64,000 bases of DNA from Salinirubrum litoreum (GTDB lineage: Archaea; Halobacteriota; Halobacteria; Halobacteriales; Haloferacaceae), in the NCBI RefSeq assembly GCF_020567425.1, contig NZ_JAJCVJ010000004.1, forward strand, positions 62,001 to 126,000. Reading direction: 5' to 3'. The translations under genes were made by a program, and so were the position numbers. Position 1 is the first letter of the stretch. Every line of letters starts with the position of its first letter. Shown piece by piece: positions 43,246-53,092 of the stretch. The notes below the pieces were generated by a model. It saw only the letters and a program-made list of their open reading frames with translations, was not told the origin of the DNA and did no database searches.

Positions 43246-45000
43246 TCACGGCCACTCGATCTCGCGGTCGTCCTCGATACCGCTGTCACTCTCGTCCTCG
43301 AACTCGACTTCCCGTCGAGCGACCAGCAAGGCGATCACGACCGCCAGCGCCACGGCCGCAACCAGTCCGACCGGCAGGCGGTCGGAGCCGCCACCCTGCC
43401 AGTCGGCGTCGAAGGTCCGACGGTAGTACCGCGCCGTCTCGGGATCGTCCAGTGCGACCGCCACCTCGCGGTTCTCGCGCGCGGAGTTGTTGTTCCAGTT
43501 GAGACTGCCGACGACGACCGTCTCGTCGTCCACGATCAATCCCTTCGTGTGAATCTTCTCGTAGCGGCCACCGGGGTCGGCGAGCCTCGCGGTCAACGAC
43601 AACCCGCGCTCCTCGGCGATGCGGTTCAGCCACGACACCAACCGCTCGTTCTCCTCCTCGCTGTACCACACACTCGACAGCAGGATGCGAACCTCGACGC
43701 CGCGCCCGGCCGCCCGGACGGTCGCCCGGAGAAACGGCTGGTGGCGACCGCCGATTGCGGGCTGGATGACCTCGACCGACTCCTCGGCCGAGTCCACGAT
43801 GCCGACGACCGCCGACTCCGCGTTGCCCGGCGCGGTGAGGACGCGAACCCGTTCGACGCGGTACCCGGTCGGTTGGAAGCGTGTCGGGTACTCGCCGGTC
43901 GTCGCGTTCTCCGACTCGTAGACCTCGCCCGCCCGTTCGGTCTGCCAGTCAGTCGTGTCACGACCGGCGCTGTCGTTCCGGAACAACCCGGCGAGGTCGG
44001 CCGCGACTGCGGAGGAGTCGACGCGGACCCCCCAGCCACGACTGCCGTTGCCGCCGGTGCCGGCCGGCTTCCAGTTCTCGCTGGTGACGAGTGCCGCGTC
44101 GTCGACGACCGCGTACTTCGGGTGGTGGAAGTCGAACCGCGCCGGGTCGGTGCCGATCACCTCGACCGAGATGCCTGCCGACGACAGCCTGTCGAGGACT
44201 GCCGCCTCCCGACCACCGATACCGCCGACCGGCGCGTCGTCCACCAGGACCTCGACCTCGACGCCTCGGTCGTGGGCGGCGAGGAGTGCGTCGGCGACGC
44301 GCTCCGAGGAGAGCGTGTAGCCCGCGAGGAGGATTCGATCCTCGGCACCTCGCAGGGTCTCGACCGGGACGCCGGCCGCGTCGGGAAGCACGAAGGCCGT
44401 CGCGTTCGTCTCGCCGTAGGTGTGGACACCTCGTGGCTCGTAGCCGAACGGTCGCCAGTGACCGGGTTCGGTCTGCTGGCGATCGGACTCGCCGCTGGCG
44501 GCGCTCGTCAGCCAGCGTTCTCCCTCAGGCGCGTCGGGGTAGCTGATCGTGTCGAGTGTGACGTTTCCGTGACTCAGCGTCAACGTCTCCCCGGCGTTCG
44601 ACAGTGCGAGGCCGCCGGCGACGACGGGATACTCGGTCCGGTTTCGGGCGACTTCGGGGTCGGAACTGACCGCGACGAGCGTCGTGTTGCTCGGCGTCGA
44701 AACGCTCGCCGTCGCCGACCGGTTCGGCGCGGAGACCGACACCGACGACTCCCCGTCCGACAGCGTGAGGTTCGCAGCGCCGGCGGTGTCCACGACGACG
44801 AACTCGCCGCGATCCTCGTCGGTCACGGGGTTCGGGTAGACGGCGACGATCCGAGGGCTGGCGGTGTCGCGGGTCGCGTCGGCGGAGACGGCGAGGGCAG
44901 GACCGAGGGCGACGCCACTGCTAATCGCAGTCACCAGCAGACAGCCGACGAGGAGACAGGTGACGAGACTGCTCCTCGGTCGGTCGCGCCTGTCGGACAC
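43246..45000 (-). CDS. Exported phospholipase D-like protein with lamin-tail domain
   Basis: 584 residues. An N-terminal signal helix (about 12-38), a lamin-tail-like beta domain (about 48-160), two PLD modules with HKD motifs, HHPKYAVVDDAALVTSENW (near 290) and IHTKGLIVDDETVVVGSLNW (near 500), and a C-terminal membrane helix followed by an acidic cytoplasmic tail. It is anchored to the membrane with the catalytic part outside. Substrate: phospholipid or nucleic acid; the lamin-tail domain is common in secreted nucleases, and one is also found in the nuclease at 62581. GTG start at 45000. Confidence 0.85.
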   Translation of the reverse strand: MSDRRDRPRSSLVTCLLVGCLLVTAISSGVALGPALAVSADATRDTASPRIVAVYPNPVTDEDRGEFVVVDTAGAANLTLSDGESSVSVSAPNRSATASVSTPSNTTLVAVSSDPEVARNRTEYPVVAGGLALSNAGETLTLSHGNVTLDTISYPDAPEGERWLTSAASGESDRQQTEPGHWRPFGYEPRGVHTYGETNATAFVLPDAAGVPVETLRGAEDRILLAGYTLSSERVADALLAAHDRGVEVEVLVDDAPVGGIGGREAAVLDRLSSAGISVEVIGTDPARFDFHHPKYAVVDDAALVTSENWKPAGTGGNGSRGWGVRVDSSAVAADLAGLFRNDSAGRDTTDWQTERAGEVYESENATTGEYPTRFQPTGYRVERVRVLTAPGNAESAVVGIVDSAEESVEVIQPAIGGRHQPFLRATVRAAGRGVEVRILLSSVWYSEEENERLVSWLNRIAEERGLSLTARLADPGGRYEKIHTKGLIVDDETVVVGSLNWNNNSARENREVAVALDDPETARYYRRTFDADWQGGGSDRLPVGLVAAVALAVVIALLVARREVEFEDESDSGIEDDREIEWP

Positions 45001-45083
45001 GGGACGGGGTGGTCCCGGCCTCCCTCAAAAAGACTCGTGTCGGGTCGGTCGTCCGACGGCGGACGTCGAGAACCCGTGCGGAC

Positions 45084-46376
45084 CTACGCAGTTGGGGTAC
45101 CGGCGTCCAGCGCCTCGCTGGCCGACTCGGCTTCCATCTGGACGTTGTACGCGCGGTCGCCGGTGTACTCGGCGGCCGCTTCCAGTGCGGTCTCGGTGCC
45201 GATCTGGCGGAGCGCCCACGCCGCGCTGGTGCGGACGGTGTCCTCCTCGTCGTCCGCGAGGACGTCCGAGAGGGGATCGACGGCCCGCGTGTCGCCCAGC
45301 AGACCGAGCGCGCGGGCGGCCTGACTCCGGATGATCGGGTTGTCGCTGTCGAGTTTGTCGGCGATGGGCTGGGTCGCGGCCTCGTCGCCGATCTCGCCGA
45401 GCGCCTTGAACGTGACCTTCTGGAGCTGTGGGTCCTTGTCGGCGTCCACGTACTCCACGAGGGTCTCGACGGCCTCCTCGGCGGCCATCTTCCCGAGGAT
45501 GCGGATCGCCGGCTTGTCTCGCTTGCCGGCACGCTGGAGCATCTGGTCGACGACCGCCTCGGTCTTGGCGGCCTGGCCCATCCGCTGGAACGTCTCCAGA
45601 CAGTGCCGCTCCATGAAGTCCGACTGGAGGCTGTTCAGCGCGAGCAGCACCATGTCGGGGCGGGAACGCTGTTCCCACTCCTTCAGCGCAGACCACTCGA
45701 CCGGGAAGTCCTTGAAGTGGCCCAGCACGTCGTAGAACCCCTCGGCCATCAACTGCTCGTTGGTCTCCAGGTCGTCCCACTCTTGGGCGTCTTCCAGCCC
45801 GGTGGAGAGCGCGTCGGTCGCCTCCAGCAGGGCGGCGATGGTCTCGTCGTCCTCGTCGGGGTCGAGACCGGCCGCCTCGACCGTCGTGGCGACCGAATCG
45901 AGCGCGGCGACCAGGGACTCTTCGTCGTGGCCCTGTGGGGCGAAGTCGCCGTCGAGAATCTCGCCGGCGGCCTCGGCGAACTCGGCCACGGCGTCGGCGA
46001 TCTCGTCTGCGCCCTGCTCGGTCCAGCGGGTGTCCTCGATCTTCGAGACCGACGACTCGATGTCGTCGATCACGTCCTCGGCGTACGGCCCGCGCTGGGC
46101 TTCGAGGTCGTCGCGCAGTCCCGACAGGCGGTCGGTCAACGACTCCGCCGGGGCCTCCTCGTCCTCGTCGTCCGGTTCGGGTAGCTCGGCCGACTCGATG
46201 TCGCTCTCGATGTCGTCGAGGACACCCTCGACGGTGTCGAGGTCGCTCTCTGTCTCGGCGTCGGCGAGCGCGCTCTCGGCTGATTCGAGGCGCTCGTCGA
46301 GGCTGTCGACGGTGATCTCCGTCGTCTCGGACGCCTCCCCGTCGTCGGCAGGCGTCTCGTCGTCCCCGTCACTCAT
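45084..46376 (-). CDS. HEAT-repeat protein
   Basis: 430 residues, very acidic. The N-terminal 150 residues are helical and Asp/Glu-rich, and the C-terminal 200 form about five HEAT units (VLLALNSLQSDFMERHCLETFQRMG; KPAIRILGKMAAEEAVETLVEYVDAD; QKVTFKALGEIGDEAATQPIADKLDS; IIRSQAARALGLLGDTRAVDPLSDVL; VRTSAAWALRQIGTETALEAAAEYT). HEAT arrays bind proteins. No partner is evident. ATG 46376. Haloarchaea have several such proteins, some linked to phycobilin-lyase-like HEAT folds. Confidence 0.88.
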   Translation of the reverse strand: MSDGDDETPADDGEASETTEITVDSLDERLESAESALADAETESDLDTVEGVLDDIESDIESAELPEPDDEDEEAPAESLTDRLSGLRDDLEAQRGPYAEDVIDDIESSVSKIEDTRWTEQGADEIADAVAEFAEAAGEILDGDFAPQGHDEESLVAALDSVATTVEAAGLDPDEDDETIAALLEATDALSTGLEDAQEWDDLETNEQLMAEGFYDVLGHFKDFPVEWSALKEWEQRSRPDMVLLALNSLQSDFMERHCLETFQRMGQAAKTEAVVDQMLQRAGKRDKPAIRILGKMAAEEAVETLVEYVDADKDPQLQKVTFKALGEIGDEAATQPIADKLDSDNPIIRSQAARALGLLGDTRAVDPLSDVLADDEEDTVRTSAAWALRQIGTETALEAAAEYTGDRAYNVQMEAESASEALDAGTPTA

Positions 46377-46456
46377 ATGCCCGTCAGTCGGTCTGTCTGG
46401 CGAAAAAGCGTTTCCCTTTGGCGGGCGGACCGAGCGGTCCCACGTCGGTCACCGGA

Positions 46457-47470
46457 TCAGCGGATCACGCGCTGTACGTCGGCCTGCCCGGCCCGGCGGA
46501 CGACCGCCCGAACGAGGTCCTGTGCGCCCGCGAGGTTGTCGGAGTCGCCGTCGAGAACGAGCAACTTCGCGTCGTACCCCTCTGCGAGCAGCCCGCAGTT
46601 CACCCCGGCCAGTTCTGCGCCGTTGATCGTCGCCATCCGGAGGACGTCGCGGGCGCTCACGTCACACAACTTGGCGGTGAACTCCATCTCGCGGAACAGC
46701 GAGGGGCTGTTGAGCATCACGTTGTCCGTGCCGAGCGCGACGGTCGTCCGCTCCGCGAGGTCGGCGACCGGCGGCAGGCCGACGTCCGTCACGAGGTTCG
46801 AGCGCGGGCAGACGACGACCGGCGTCTCGGTGTCGGCCAGTCGCTGGAGGTGGAGTGGTTCGGGGTGGACCATGTGGACGAGAAAGTCGGGATCGAGGTC
46901 CATCGCGGGGTTGATGTCCGACGAGTCGCGCTCCCCGGCGTGGATGCCGAACAGTTTCCCGGCCTCGCGCGTCGCGTTGCGCTCCCGGCCGAACTCGTCG
47001 TCGCGCGCGCCGCTGGCACCGAACCCGTCGCTGGCTTCCATCGCCCCGACGGTCTCTCTGCCGAGGATCACTGGCTCGATCTCACGGCCGGACAGGGCGG
47101 ATCGGAGGGCTTCGACGCCCTCGACGCCGCCCTCGCGGAACTCGACGAACGCGGCGGTGCCGGTCGACTCCATGTAGGCGAGCGACCGCGCCATCGCCCG
47201 CACCTTCGAGTCGGTGTCGGCCGCCCCGAGCAGGCGGTGTTTCAACCCGTCCGGCGGCGCGACGAGGTCGTCCAGCGAGAGGTCGCCGCCCGCCTCTTTC
47301 GCGATCGAGTCGCCGATGTGGGTGTGTGCGTTGACGAACGCCGGGAGCACGATCCGGTCGCTGTCGGTCGGTCGTTCCTCGACCGCGACGATCTCGCCGT
47401 CGTCGACGGTCACGCGCCCCTCGACCGCCTCGAACGAGCGCCCCCGGAGTAGCGTCCCCTCGATCTGCAT
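46457..47470 (-). CDS. Amidohydrolase-family protein (nucleobase/metal-dependent hydrolase-like)
   Basis: 337 residues. The metal-dependent hydrolase fold: a beta sandwich (GRVTVDDGEIVAVEER), HxH (AFVNAHTHIGD), a later histidine (FGIHAGE), VHMVHPEPLHL, and the catalytic Asp in ALGTDNVM. The sequence resembles the chlorohydrolase/cytosine-deaminase or aryl hydrolase group. Substrate unknown. ATG 47470. It lies between the HEAT gene and the family 1 element, in the same direction as both HD genes. Confidence 0.85.
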   Translation of the reverse strand: MQIEGTLLRGRSFEAVEGRVTVDDGEIVAVEERPTDSDRIVLPAFVNAHTHIGDSIAKEAGGDLSLDDLVAPPDGLKHRLLGAADTDSKVRAMARSLAYMESTGTAAFVEFREGGVEGVEALRSALSGREIEPVILGRETVGAMEASDGFGASGARDDEFGRERNATREAGKLFGIHAGERDSSDINPAMDLDPDFLVHMVHPEPLHLQRLADTETPVVVCPRSNLVTDVGLPPVADLAERTTVALGTDNVMLNSPSLFREMEFTAKLCDVSARDVLRMATINGAELAGVNCGLLAEGYDAKLLVLDGDSDNLAGAQDLVRAVVRRAGQADVQRVIR

Positions 47471-47605
47471 CGTCCGACTGTGGACGACCGCCGGTCTTGA
47501 AACCCCCGACACTCGGTCACGAACTCCCGACAGGCAGTCGAACGCTCCGGCTCCATCGGGGTCGAAGACCCGGTGTCGTCGCCGTCCCGGTGTCGTCGCG
47601 GTCGG

Positions 47606-47900
47606 CGCGCGCGAGCAACGTGCGCGAGGGAGGGCTTCGGGCGGTGTGGAGAGAAGCCCGAGGCTGGGGAGGACCGAGGTGTGGTGCCGTCTGCTGTTGC
47701 TGTCGCGGTGCGGTTGTGGTGGCGGATGTGGTCGCTGTCGCGGTGCGGTTGTGGTGGCGGATGTGGTCGCTGTCGCGGTGCGGTTGTGGTGGCGGATGTG
47801 GTCGCTGTCGCGGTGCCGTGCTGGTGCGGTCGTGGCAGAGGTGCGCTCGCAACAGTAGCTGTCGCAGTGTTGTCGTGGTCGCAGTATCTGTCGCAGTCAG
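47606..47900 (+). ncRNA. Structured repeat element family 1, copy 3 (candidate non-coding RNA)
   Basis: Hairpin 1 pairs CGCGCGCG (47606-47613) with CGTGCGCG (47619-47626, one G-T pair); linker AGGGA; hairpin 2 pairs GGGCTTC (47632-47638) with GAAGCCC (47653-47659) around GGGCGGTGTGGAGA; then GAGGCTGGGGAGGA and a GTCGCGGTG-rich tail containing a 35-base tandem repeat. It lies in the 480-base gap between the amidohydrolase start and the HD gene stop; I see no gene in the gap. Confidence 0.6.
47699..47820. repeat. 35-base tandem repeat in the tail of family 1 copy 3
   Basis: Units starting at 47699, 47734 and 47769 are identical over 35 bases (beginning GCTGTCGCGGTGCGG); a fourth, at 47804, is truncated. 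They grow out of the family's TGTCGCGGT-type tail, which suggests recent slippage expansion. Confidence 0.8.
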
Positions 47901-47950
47901 CCTTTCAGTGCTATCGCAGGTTCACCGATGCCAGCGAGAACGTATCCCTC

Positions 47951-49174
47951 TCAGTTGAACTCGTCCAAGGTCGCGTGGACGCTGTGGCTGACGGTGCTGA
48001 CGAGTGCGCCGTCCACGTCCAGGCCGAGGGCGTCTGCGGCGACGTCGCCCACCCGGTCGGTCTCCTCCGGCGGGCAGTAGACGCCGAGTCGCCACTGGTT
48101 CTGCTGGGCGGTCCTGAGCGCACCGACGAGTGGCGACTGGTCTTCGAGTCGGCGGATCTCGCCGTTCACCATCACCCGCGAGGAGGACTCCGTCATCGAC
48201 GGCTTCGGCGGGACGTCCACGATCACGTCGTCCACGGCGAGACCGAGGTCGTCGGCGACGTCCTGTTCGACTGCCCTGATCTCGTCGTGGCTCATCTCGA
48301 AGACCTCGCTCGGCACGTCGCGTATCTCGGCCCAGACCGCGCGCTTGTAGAGGCTCCGGGTGCGCAGGCGATCGGCGAAGTCGCCGGTCGTCTCGGTCCG
48401 ACGGAGCGCGACGAGCAGTTCGTGGTCGTCCATCCGACGGAGTTGCTCTGCGCTGATGTCCGGGGCGTCGAGCAGTCGCTCGCTCGCCCGGCGGAGCATC
48501 GCCTTCGAGATGCGGGCGACGTGGTGCTGGTAGACGGTCGGGTTCATCAGCGCGCGAGCCAAGAGGAGGCTCTCGGCGGTCTGGACGTTCCCCTCGTCCA
48601 GGACGAGTTCGCCGTCCACGAAGACCAACTCGCGGACGAGGCGGCCGTGGTCGATAGTGCCGTAGGGGACGCCGGTGTGGTGGGCGTCCCGGACGAGGTA
48701 GTCCATCCGGTCCACGTCCAACTCGCCCGAGACGAGTTGGCCGTACTGGCCCTCGCCGGCCACGAGTCCGGCGACTCGCCTCGGATCGAGCCCGTGGTCG
48801 CGGAGCACGTCCCCGACCTCGCCCTGAGTGAGCAGTCCGCCCACGTCGTCGTGGTACTTGCCGGTGTGGCGGTGGGTGAGCGACTCGATGTTGTGGCTGT
48901 AGGGACCGTGGCCCACGTCGTGGAGGAGTGCGGCGGCCCGGACGCGTTCGGCCTCGGTCCCCTCGACGCCGAGGTGGCCGAGCGCCCGGTCCGCGAGGTG
49001 GTAGACGCCGAGTGAGTGCTCGAACCGAGTGTGGTTCGCAGAGGGGTAGACGAGTTGGACGGTCCCCAACTGCTTGACGTGGCGGAGGCGCTGGACGGCC
49101 GAGGTGTCGAGGAGTGCCTCGGCCACGCCCGCGACCTCGATGTGGTCGTGGACGCTGTCCTTGATCGTCGTCAT
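47951..49174 (-). CDS. HD-domain phosphohydrolase 1
   Basis: 407 residues. The HD motif is complete: VYPSANHTRFEHSLGVYHLADRAL (first His), AAALLHDVGHGPYSHN (HD), and DVDRMDYLVRDAHHTG (third Asp). The family includes dGTPase/SAMHD1-like dNTP triphosphohydrolases and other nucleotide phosphohydrolases. The C-terminus (VYCPPEETDRVGDVAADAL) is an accessory domain shared with its neighbour. ATG 49174. It is a tandem paralogue of the gene at 49278; both are on the minus strand and separated by 103 bases. Confidence 0.87.
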   Translation of the reverse strand: MTTIKDSVHDHIEVAGVAEALLDTSAVQRLRHVKQLGTVQLVYPSANHTRFEHSLGVYHLADRALGHLGVEGTEAERVRAAALLHDVGHGPYSHNIESLTHRHTGKYHDDVGGLLTQGEVGDVLRDHGLDPRRVAGLVAGEGQYGQLVSGELDVDRMDYLVRDAHHTGVPYGTIDHGRLVRELVFVDGELVLDEGNVQTAESLLLARALMNPTVYQHHVARISKAMLRRASERLLDAPDISAEQLRRMDDHELLVALRRTETTGDFADRLRTRSLYKRAVWAEIRDVPSEVFEMSHDEIRAVEQDVADDLGLAVDDVIVDVPPKPSMTESSSRVMVNGEIRRLEDQSPLVGALRTAQQNQWRLGVYCPPEETDRVGDVAADALGLDVDGALVSTVSHSVHATLDEFN

Positions 49175-49277
49175 ACGCCGACTTGCGCCTTCTGGGATAA
49201 AAACCGTCGCACACGCGCACCGGACGCCGTCGGCGGCCCACCGGGCGAGAGCCGCTCCGGCGGCGCGATCTGCTGGC

Positions 49278-50462
49278 TCACCCGGTCGGCCTCACGCGCT
49301 CGCCGGGCAGTTCCAGCAGGTCACAGGCCGCCTCGTGGACCGCTCCGGTCGCCTCGGCGGGACAGTAGACGCCGAGTCGCCACTGGGCACGCTCGCCGGC
49401 GCGCAGGGCGGAAACGAGTTCCGAGGCCGAGTCGAGGCGCACGACCTCGCCGCCGACCACGACGCGGGTGTTCGACTCCTTGATCCCCGGTCGGGTCGGG
49501 GCGTCCACGATGACCTCGTGTGACTGGAGGCCGGCGGCGTCGGCGATCTCGCGTTCGGCCTGCCGGGCGTCCTCGTGGCCGAGGTCGACGACCGCCGGTG
49601 GGACCGAATCGAGACCGGCCCACACCGCCCGCTTGTAGAGGTCCCTGCGTTCGATACGGGCACCGAGATCCGGGACGTACTCGCGCAGGGCGACCAGCAG
49701 GTCGTGGTCGGCCATCCGACGGAACTGTTGGATGTCGGTTTCGGCCGACTCGCTAGCCAGGAGTCGCTCGGCCGCGCGTTTGAGCATCGCGCCCGCGATG
49801 CGGGAGACGTGGTGGCGGTAGACGGTCGCGTTCATCAGTGCCCGCGCGAGGAGGAGGCTCTCGGCGGTCTGAACGTTCCCCTCCTCCAAGACGAGTGTCC
49901 CGTCGCGGTAGCGCAGTTCGCGGACGAGGCGGCCGTGGTCGATAGTGCCGTAGGGGACGCCGGTGTGGTGGGCGTCTCGGACGAGGTAGTCCATCCGGTC
50001 CACGTCCAGTTCCCCCGAGACGAGTTGCCCCAGTTCCCCCTCGCCGCGCACGATGCGGGCGACGCGGTCGGGGTCGAGGCCGTGGGCTTCGAGCACTGTC
50101 CCGGTCTCTGTCGCGTGGAGGAGGTCGCCGATCTCGTCGTGGTGGGTCCCGGTGTGGCGCATGATGACCTCCTCGGTCTGGTGGCCGTAGGGACCGTGCC
50201 CGATGTCGTGGAGGAGGGCGGCGGCCCGGACGTGTTCGGCCCGGTCGCCCGCGATGTCCATGTGATCGAGTGCTCGGCAGGCGAGGTGGTAGACGCCCAG
50301 CGAGTGCTCGAACCGAGTGTGGTTCGCGGAGGGGTAGACGAGGCGGACGGTCGAGAGCTGTTTGACGTGCCGGAGTCGCTGGACGGCGTGGGTGTCCAGC
50401 AGGTCCTGCGCGACCGGCCCGAGAGTCACGTAGTCGTGGACACTGTCCTTGATCGCGTTCAT
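49278..50462 (-). CDS. HD-domain phosphohydrolase 2 (tandem paralogue)
   Basis: 394 residues, colinear with the downstream HD gene over its full length (VQRLRHVKQLSTVRLVYPSANHTRFEHSLGVYHLACRAL, AALLHDIGHGPYGHQ, DVDRMDYLVRDAHHTG, WRLGVYCPAEATG). All HD residues are intact, so both copies may be active; the differences lie mainly in the middle helices and the C-terminal tail. A dNTPase-type activity is possible and unproven. ATG 50462. The 229-base spacer up to the GT-C gene is GC-rich and shows nothing gene-like. Confidence 0.87.
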   Translation of the reverse strand: MNAIKDSVHDYVTLGPVAQDLLDTHAVQRLRHVKQLSTVRLVYPSANHTRFEHSLGVYHLACRALDHMDIAGDRAEHVRAAALLHDIGHGPYGHQTEEVIMRHTGTHHDEIGDLLHATETGTVLEAHGLDPDRVARIVRGEGELGQLVSGELDVDRMDYLVRDAHHTGVPYGTIDHGRLVRELRYRDGTLVLEEGNVQTAESLLLARALMNATVYRHHVSRIAGAMLKRAAERLLASESAETDIQQFRRMADHDLLVALREYVPDLGARIERRDLYKRAVWAGLDSVPPAVVDLGHEDARQAEREIADAAGLQSHEVIVDAPTRPGIKESNTRVVVGGEVVRLDSASELVSALRAGERAQWRLGVYCPAEATGAVHEAACDLLELPGERVRPTG

Positions 50463-50691
50463 GACGGGTCCTGTCGATGTTCTCGCGGTCGGGGCTTAGA
50501 CGTGGTGAAAGTCTGTCGGGATCGAGGTGGTGAGACGACAACTGCTTCGCGTGGTGCTGTGTGGGTGCGGTCGTCCGGGGGAAGGCGCGACGAGTAACGA
50601 TCCCGTCGCGGTCTGCGGTGTGGTGATCGTCGCGGGCCGTCCCGAAGTTGTCGCGATCACCGGCACGACGTGCTGCCCGCGACCGCACCTC

Positions 50692-52998
50692 CTACGCTGT
50701 CGCAGTCGCGTTCGTCGCCACTCCGACACCGTCTGGATAGTCACCCTCGGGACCAACCCACCGCTCCTCGGAGCCACAGTCGGTCGTCAACTCACAGACG
50801 ACCGTCTCCGGCGGCCAGACGACCTGGACCGACCGCTCGGTCTCACCGTCTGTAGCCGCCTGCGTGCCGACCGTCACCGTCTGGCGGTAGGTGACGCTCC
50901 CGCCAGCGCCGTCCACGAAGGTCACGATCAGGTCGACCTCGCTCGCACCCGCCGGCGTCGGGACACCCACCGACCCCGGATCGGTCGCCGGCGGGACGTT
51001 CGTCACCCGCACCGACTCGGGCGTCACCTGCCACCGGACCGTGATCGCGTTCGTGTCGCCGACACTCCCGGTCCCGTTCGAGCCGTCACCCACGCGCAGG
51101 GTCTCGTAGCGAGCACTCCCGTCGTCGCTCGCCAGTCGGATCGAGACTGCCCGCATCCCGTCGGGCACACCCAGCGTCGTCTCGGCCGAGACGGACTCCC
51201 CCGAGACGACCCGCAGTCGCTGGAGTGTCGACTCGACTGGCGTCGTCGCGCCGGTCCAGTCGCCTTGATACGTGAACCGGTAGGGCGTCCGGTTCGTCGC
51301 GGTCAACACGCGCAGATCACGCTCGGGGTCGTCCTCGGTGGCGTAGACGACCGGCCCGTCGAAACCGGGGTCGTTCCGGAGATACTGGAAGGGGTGCTGT
51401 TGCCAGTCGCCGTAGGGGTCGGCCGTCAGCACGACCGCGCGGTCGAAGTCCGTCTCGCGGATCGGTTCGTAGGTCGTCGCCAGGTTCTCGGTTCGCAGGC
51501 GGTTCTCCGCGACCGGGTCGCCGACCGCCCGCGACTCGGCGACCGCCAGCACCGGCGCAGAGACGAGCAGGACCGCGAGCAGACCGGCGGTGGCAGTCCG
51601 GCGGTCGTATCGCGTGTAGAGCGCGCTCCGCAGTCCGCGCCACCCCCGGACGAGTGCGACGGCTCCGAACGCCGACAGCGGCAGCAGCAGGTCGAAGTGG
51701 TAGTACGGCCCCAGCAGGTCGATCAGTCCGTTCGTCAGGCCGTTCAGCGTCCCCCAGAAGTAGGCGTTCCCGAGGACGACCGTCGGCACCAGTCCGAGGA
51801 GCAGCAGGCCGAGCGTCTCTGCGGGCAGGTGGTCGCCGACCGTTTCGTCGCCGCCGACAGACTCCCCGAGACGGCCGGGGCCACGACGTGCTCGGACCAC
51901 GTCCCGCAGGAGGAACCACCCGGCACCGACCAGCGCGAGACCGGTGCCCAGTGGCGCGGCCACGGTCCACTCGCCCCCGAGTTCCGCGAGTGCGGCGAGT
52001 GTCGCCGAGGCCGCCAGTGCGGGGGTGTAGTTCCGATCGTAGCCGAGCAGTTCACGCTCGCCGAAGCCGATCCCGTCCTCCGGCCCGAAGGCTTTGTAGG
52101 GGAACGTCAGCGCGTCGCCCGTCACGACCGCGTTGTAGCCCAGGGTAAGTGCGACGAACGCCAGTCCGGGCACCGCGATAGCGAGCGAGAGGACGAGCGT
52201 CTCGCGGAACCGGTCGTTCCCCGCTCCGCCGCCGGCGTCGGCACTGGAGCGCCCACCACGCCGCACGCGCCACGCACGCCACAGCGCCCAACACCGGTGG
52301 CTCACGAACGGAAGCGCGAACAGGACGGCGGTGTACTGTCGCGTGAAGAACGCCAGGCCGACGGCGACCCCGGCCGCCAGCGCCCAGCCGCGATGTCTGT
52401 GCCGCACTGCCCGGACGTAACAGACCGCGAAGGCGAGGTTCAGGACCGTCGCCGGCGCGTACGACAGGAACACCGACGAGGTGAGGAGGAACAGCGGCGT
52501 CCCGACCAACAGGAGGCCCGCGACGAGTCCCGTCACTCGGTCGGTGAAGTCGGCGGTCAGACGGTACGTGAAGTAGGTCGTCCCGCACGCGACGCCCGCC
52601 AGTGCGAGGTGTGCGTCGCCGACCAGTTTCCCGAGTGCGAACATCGCGGGTGCGCCCGGCGAGTACTTCGAGTACAGTCGGAGGTCGGCACTGCCCGGAC
52701 CGCCGACGGCACCGGCGTCCGCGACCGCCGCCGTCTCGTCGACGACGAAGAACCACGGGCGGACCGCGAGTCCGAACTCGCCGGGTCGGAGAAACAGGTG
52801 CCCGTCGAGGAGCATCGCGGCCTGCAGGAGGTAGACGCCCTCGTCGTCGTTCACCGAGTGGTAGGCGAACAGGTCGCTGGCGAAGACGAAGACGACGAGG
52901 CCCCCGAGGAGCGCGACCACCAGCGGGAGCGTCCGCGTCAGGCGGTCCGAACGCGGCGAAGCGATCCGATCACCGAGAGCATCGAGCGGGTGAACCAC
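50692..52998 (-). CDS. GT-C-type membrane glycosyltransferase
   Basis: 768 residues with about ten membrane helices in the first 540 residues and a C-terminal extracellular beta domain. The first loop carries the acidic motif of GT-C/GT39 enzymes (AYHSVNDDEGVYLLQAAMLLDG), followed by YSKYSPGAPAMFALGK, as in ArnT/PMT-like enzymes using a polyprenyl-phosphate sugar. It probably transfers a sugar to a lipid or protein at the cell surface; acceptor unknown. The start is a GTG at 52998 (the next codon is GTT). It lies downstream of the iron ABC operon on the same strand, 94 bases away. Confidence 0.75.
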   Translation of the reverse strand: MVHPLDALGDRIASPRSDRLTRTLPLVVALLGGLVVFVFASDLFAYHSVNDDEGVYLLQAAMLLDGHLFLRPGEFGLAVRPWFFVVDETAAVADAGAVGGPGSADLRLYSKYSPGAPAMFALGKLVGDAHLALAGVACGTTYFTYRLTADFTDRVTGLVAGLLLVGTPLFLLTSSVFLSYAPATVLNLAFAVCYVRAVRHRHRGWALAAGVAVGLAFFTRQYTAVLFALPFVSHRCWALWRAWRVRRGGRSSADAGGGAGNDRFRETLVLSLAIAVPGLAFVALTLGYNAVVTGDALTFPYKAFGPEDGIGFGERELLGYDRNYTPALAASATLAALAELGGEWTVAAPLGTGLALVGAGWFLLRDVVRARRGPGRLGESVGGDETVGDHLPAETLGLLLLGLVPTVVLGNAYFWGTLNGLTNGLIDLLGPYYHFDLLLPLSAFGAVALVRGWRGLRSALYTRYDRRTATAGLLAVLLVSAPVLAVAESRAVGDPVAENRLRTENLATTYEPIRETDFDRAVVLTADPYGDWQQHPFQYLRNDPGFDGPVVYATEDDPERDLRVLTATNRTPYRFTYQGDWTGATTPVESTLQRLRVVSGESVSAETTLGVPDGMRAVSIRLASDDGSARYETLRVGDGSNGTGSVGDTNAITVRWQVTPESVRVTNVPPATDPGSVGVPTPAGASEVDLIVTFVDGAGGSVTYRQTVTVGTQAATDGETERSVQVVWPPETVVCELTTDCGSEERWVGPEGDYPDGVGVATNATATA

Positions 52999-53092
52999 GG
53001 ATCAGTCGTCTGCCGGCGTGGCCTCTCGCTGTTCCCGAGGGAACTCGCTCACGGCGAAGCCGTGATCTGCTCCCGCGCGAACAACGGACGCG

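Noticed and set aside
47699-47820. CRISPR array
   Set aside because: The units are directly tandem with no spacers and no cas gene is present.
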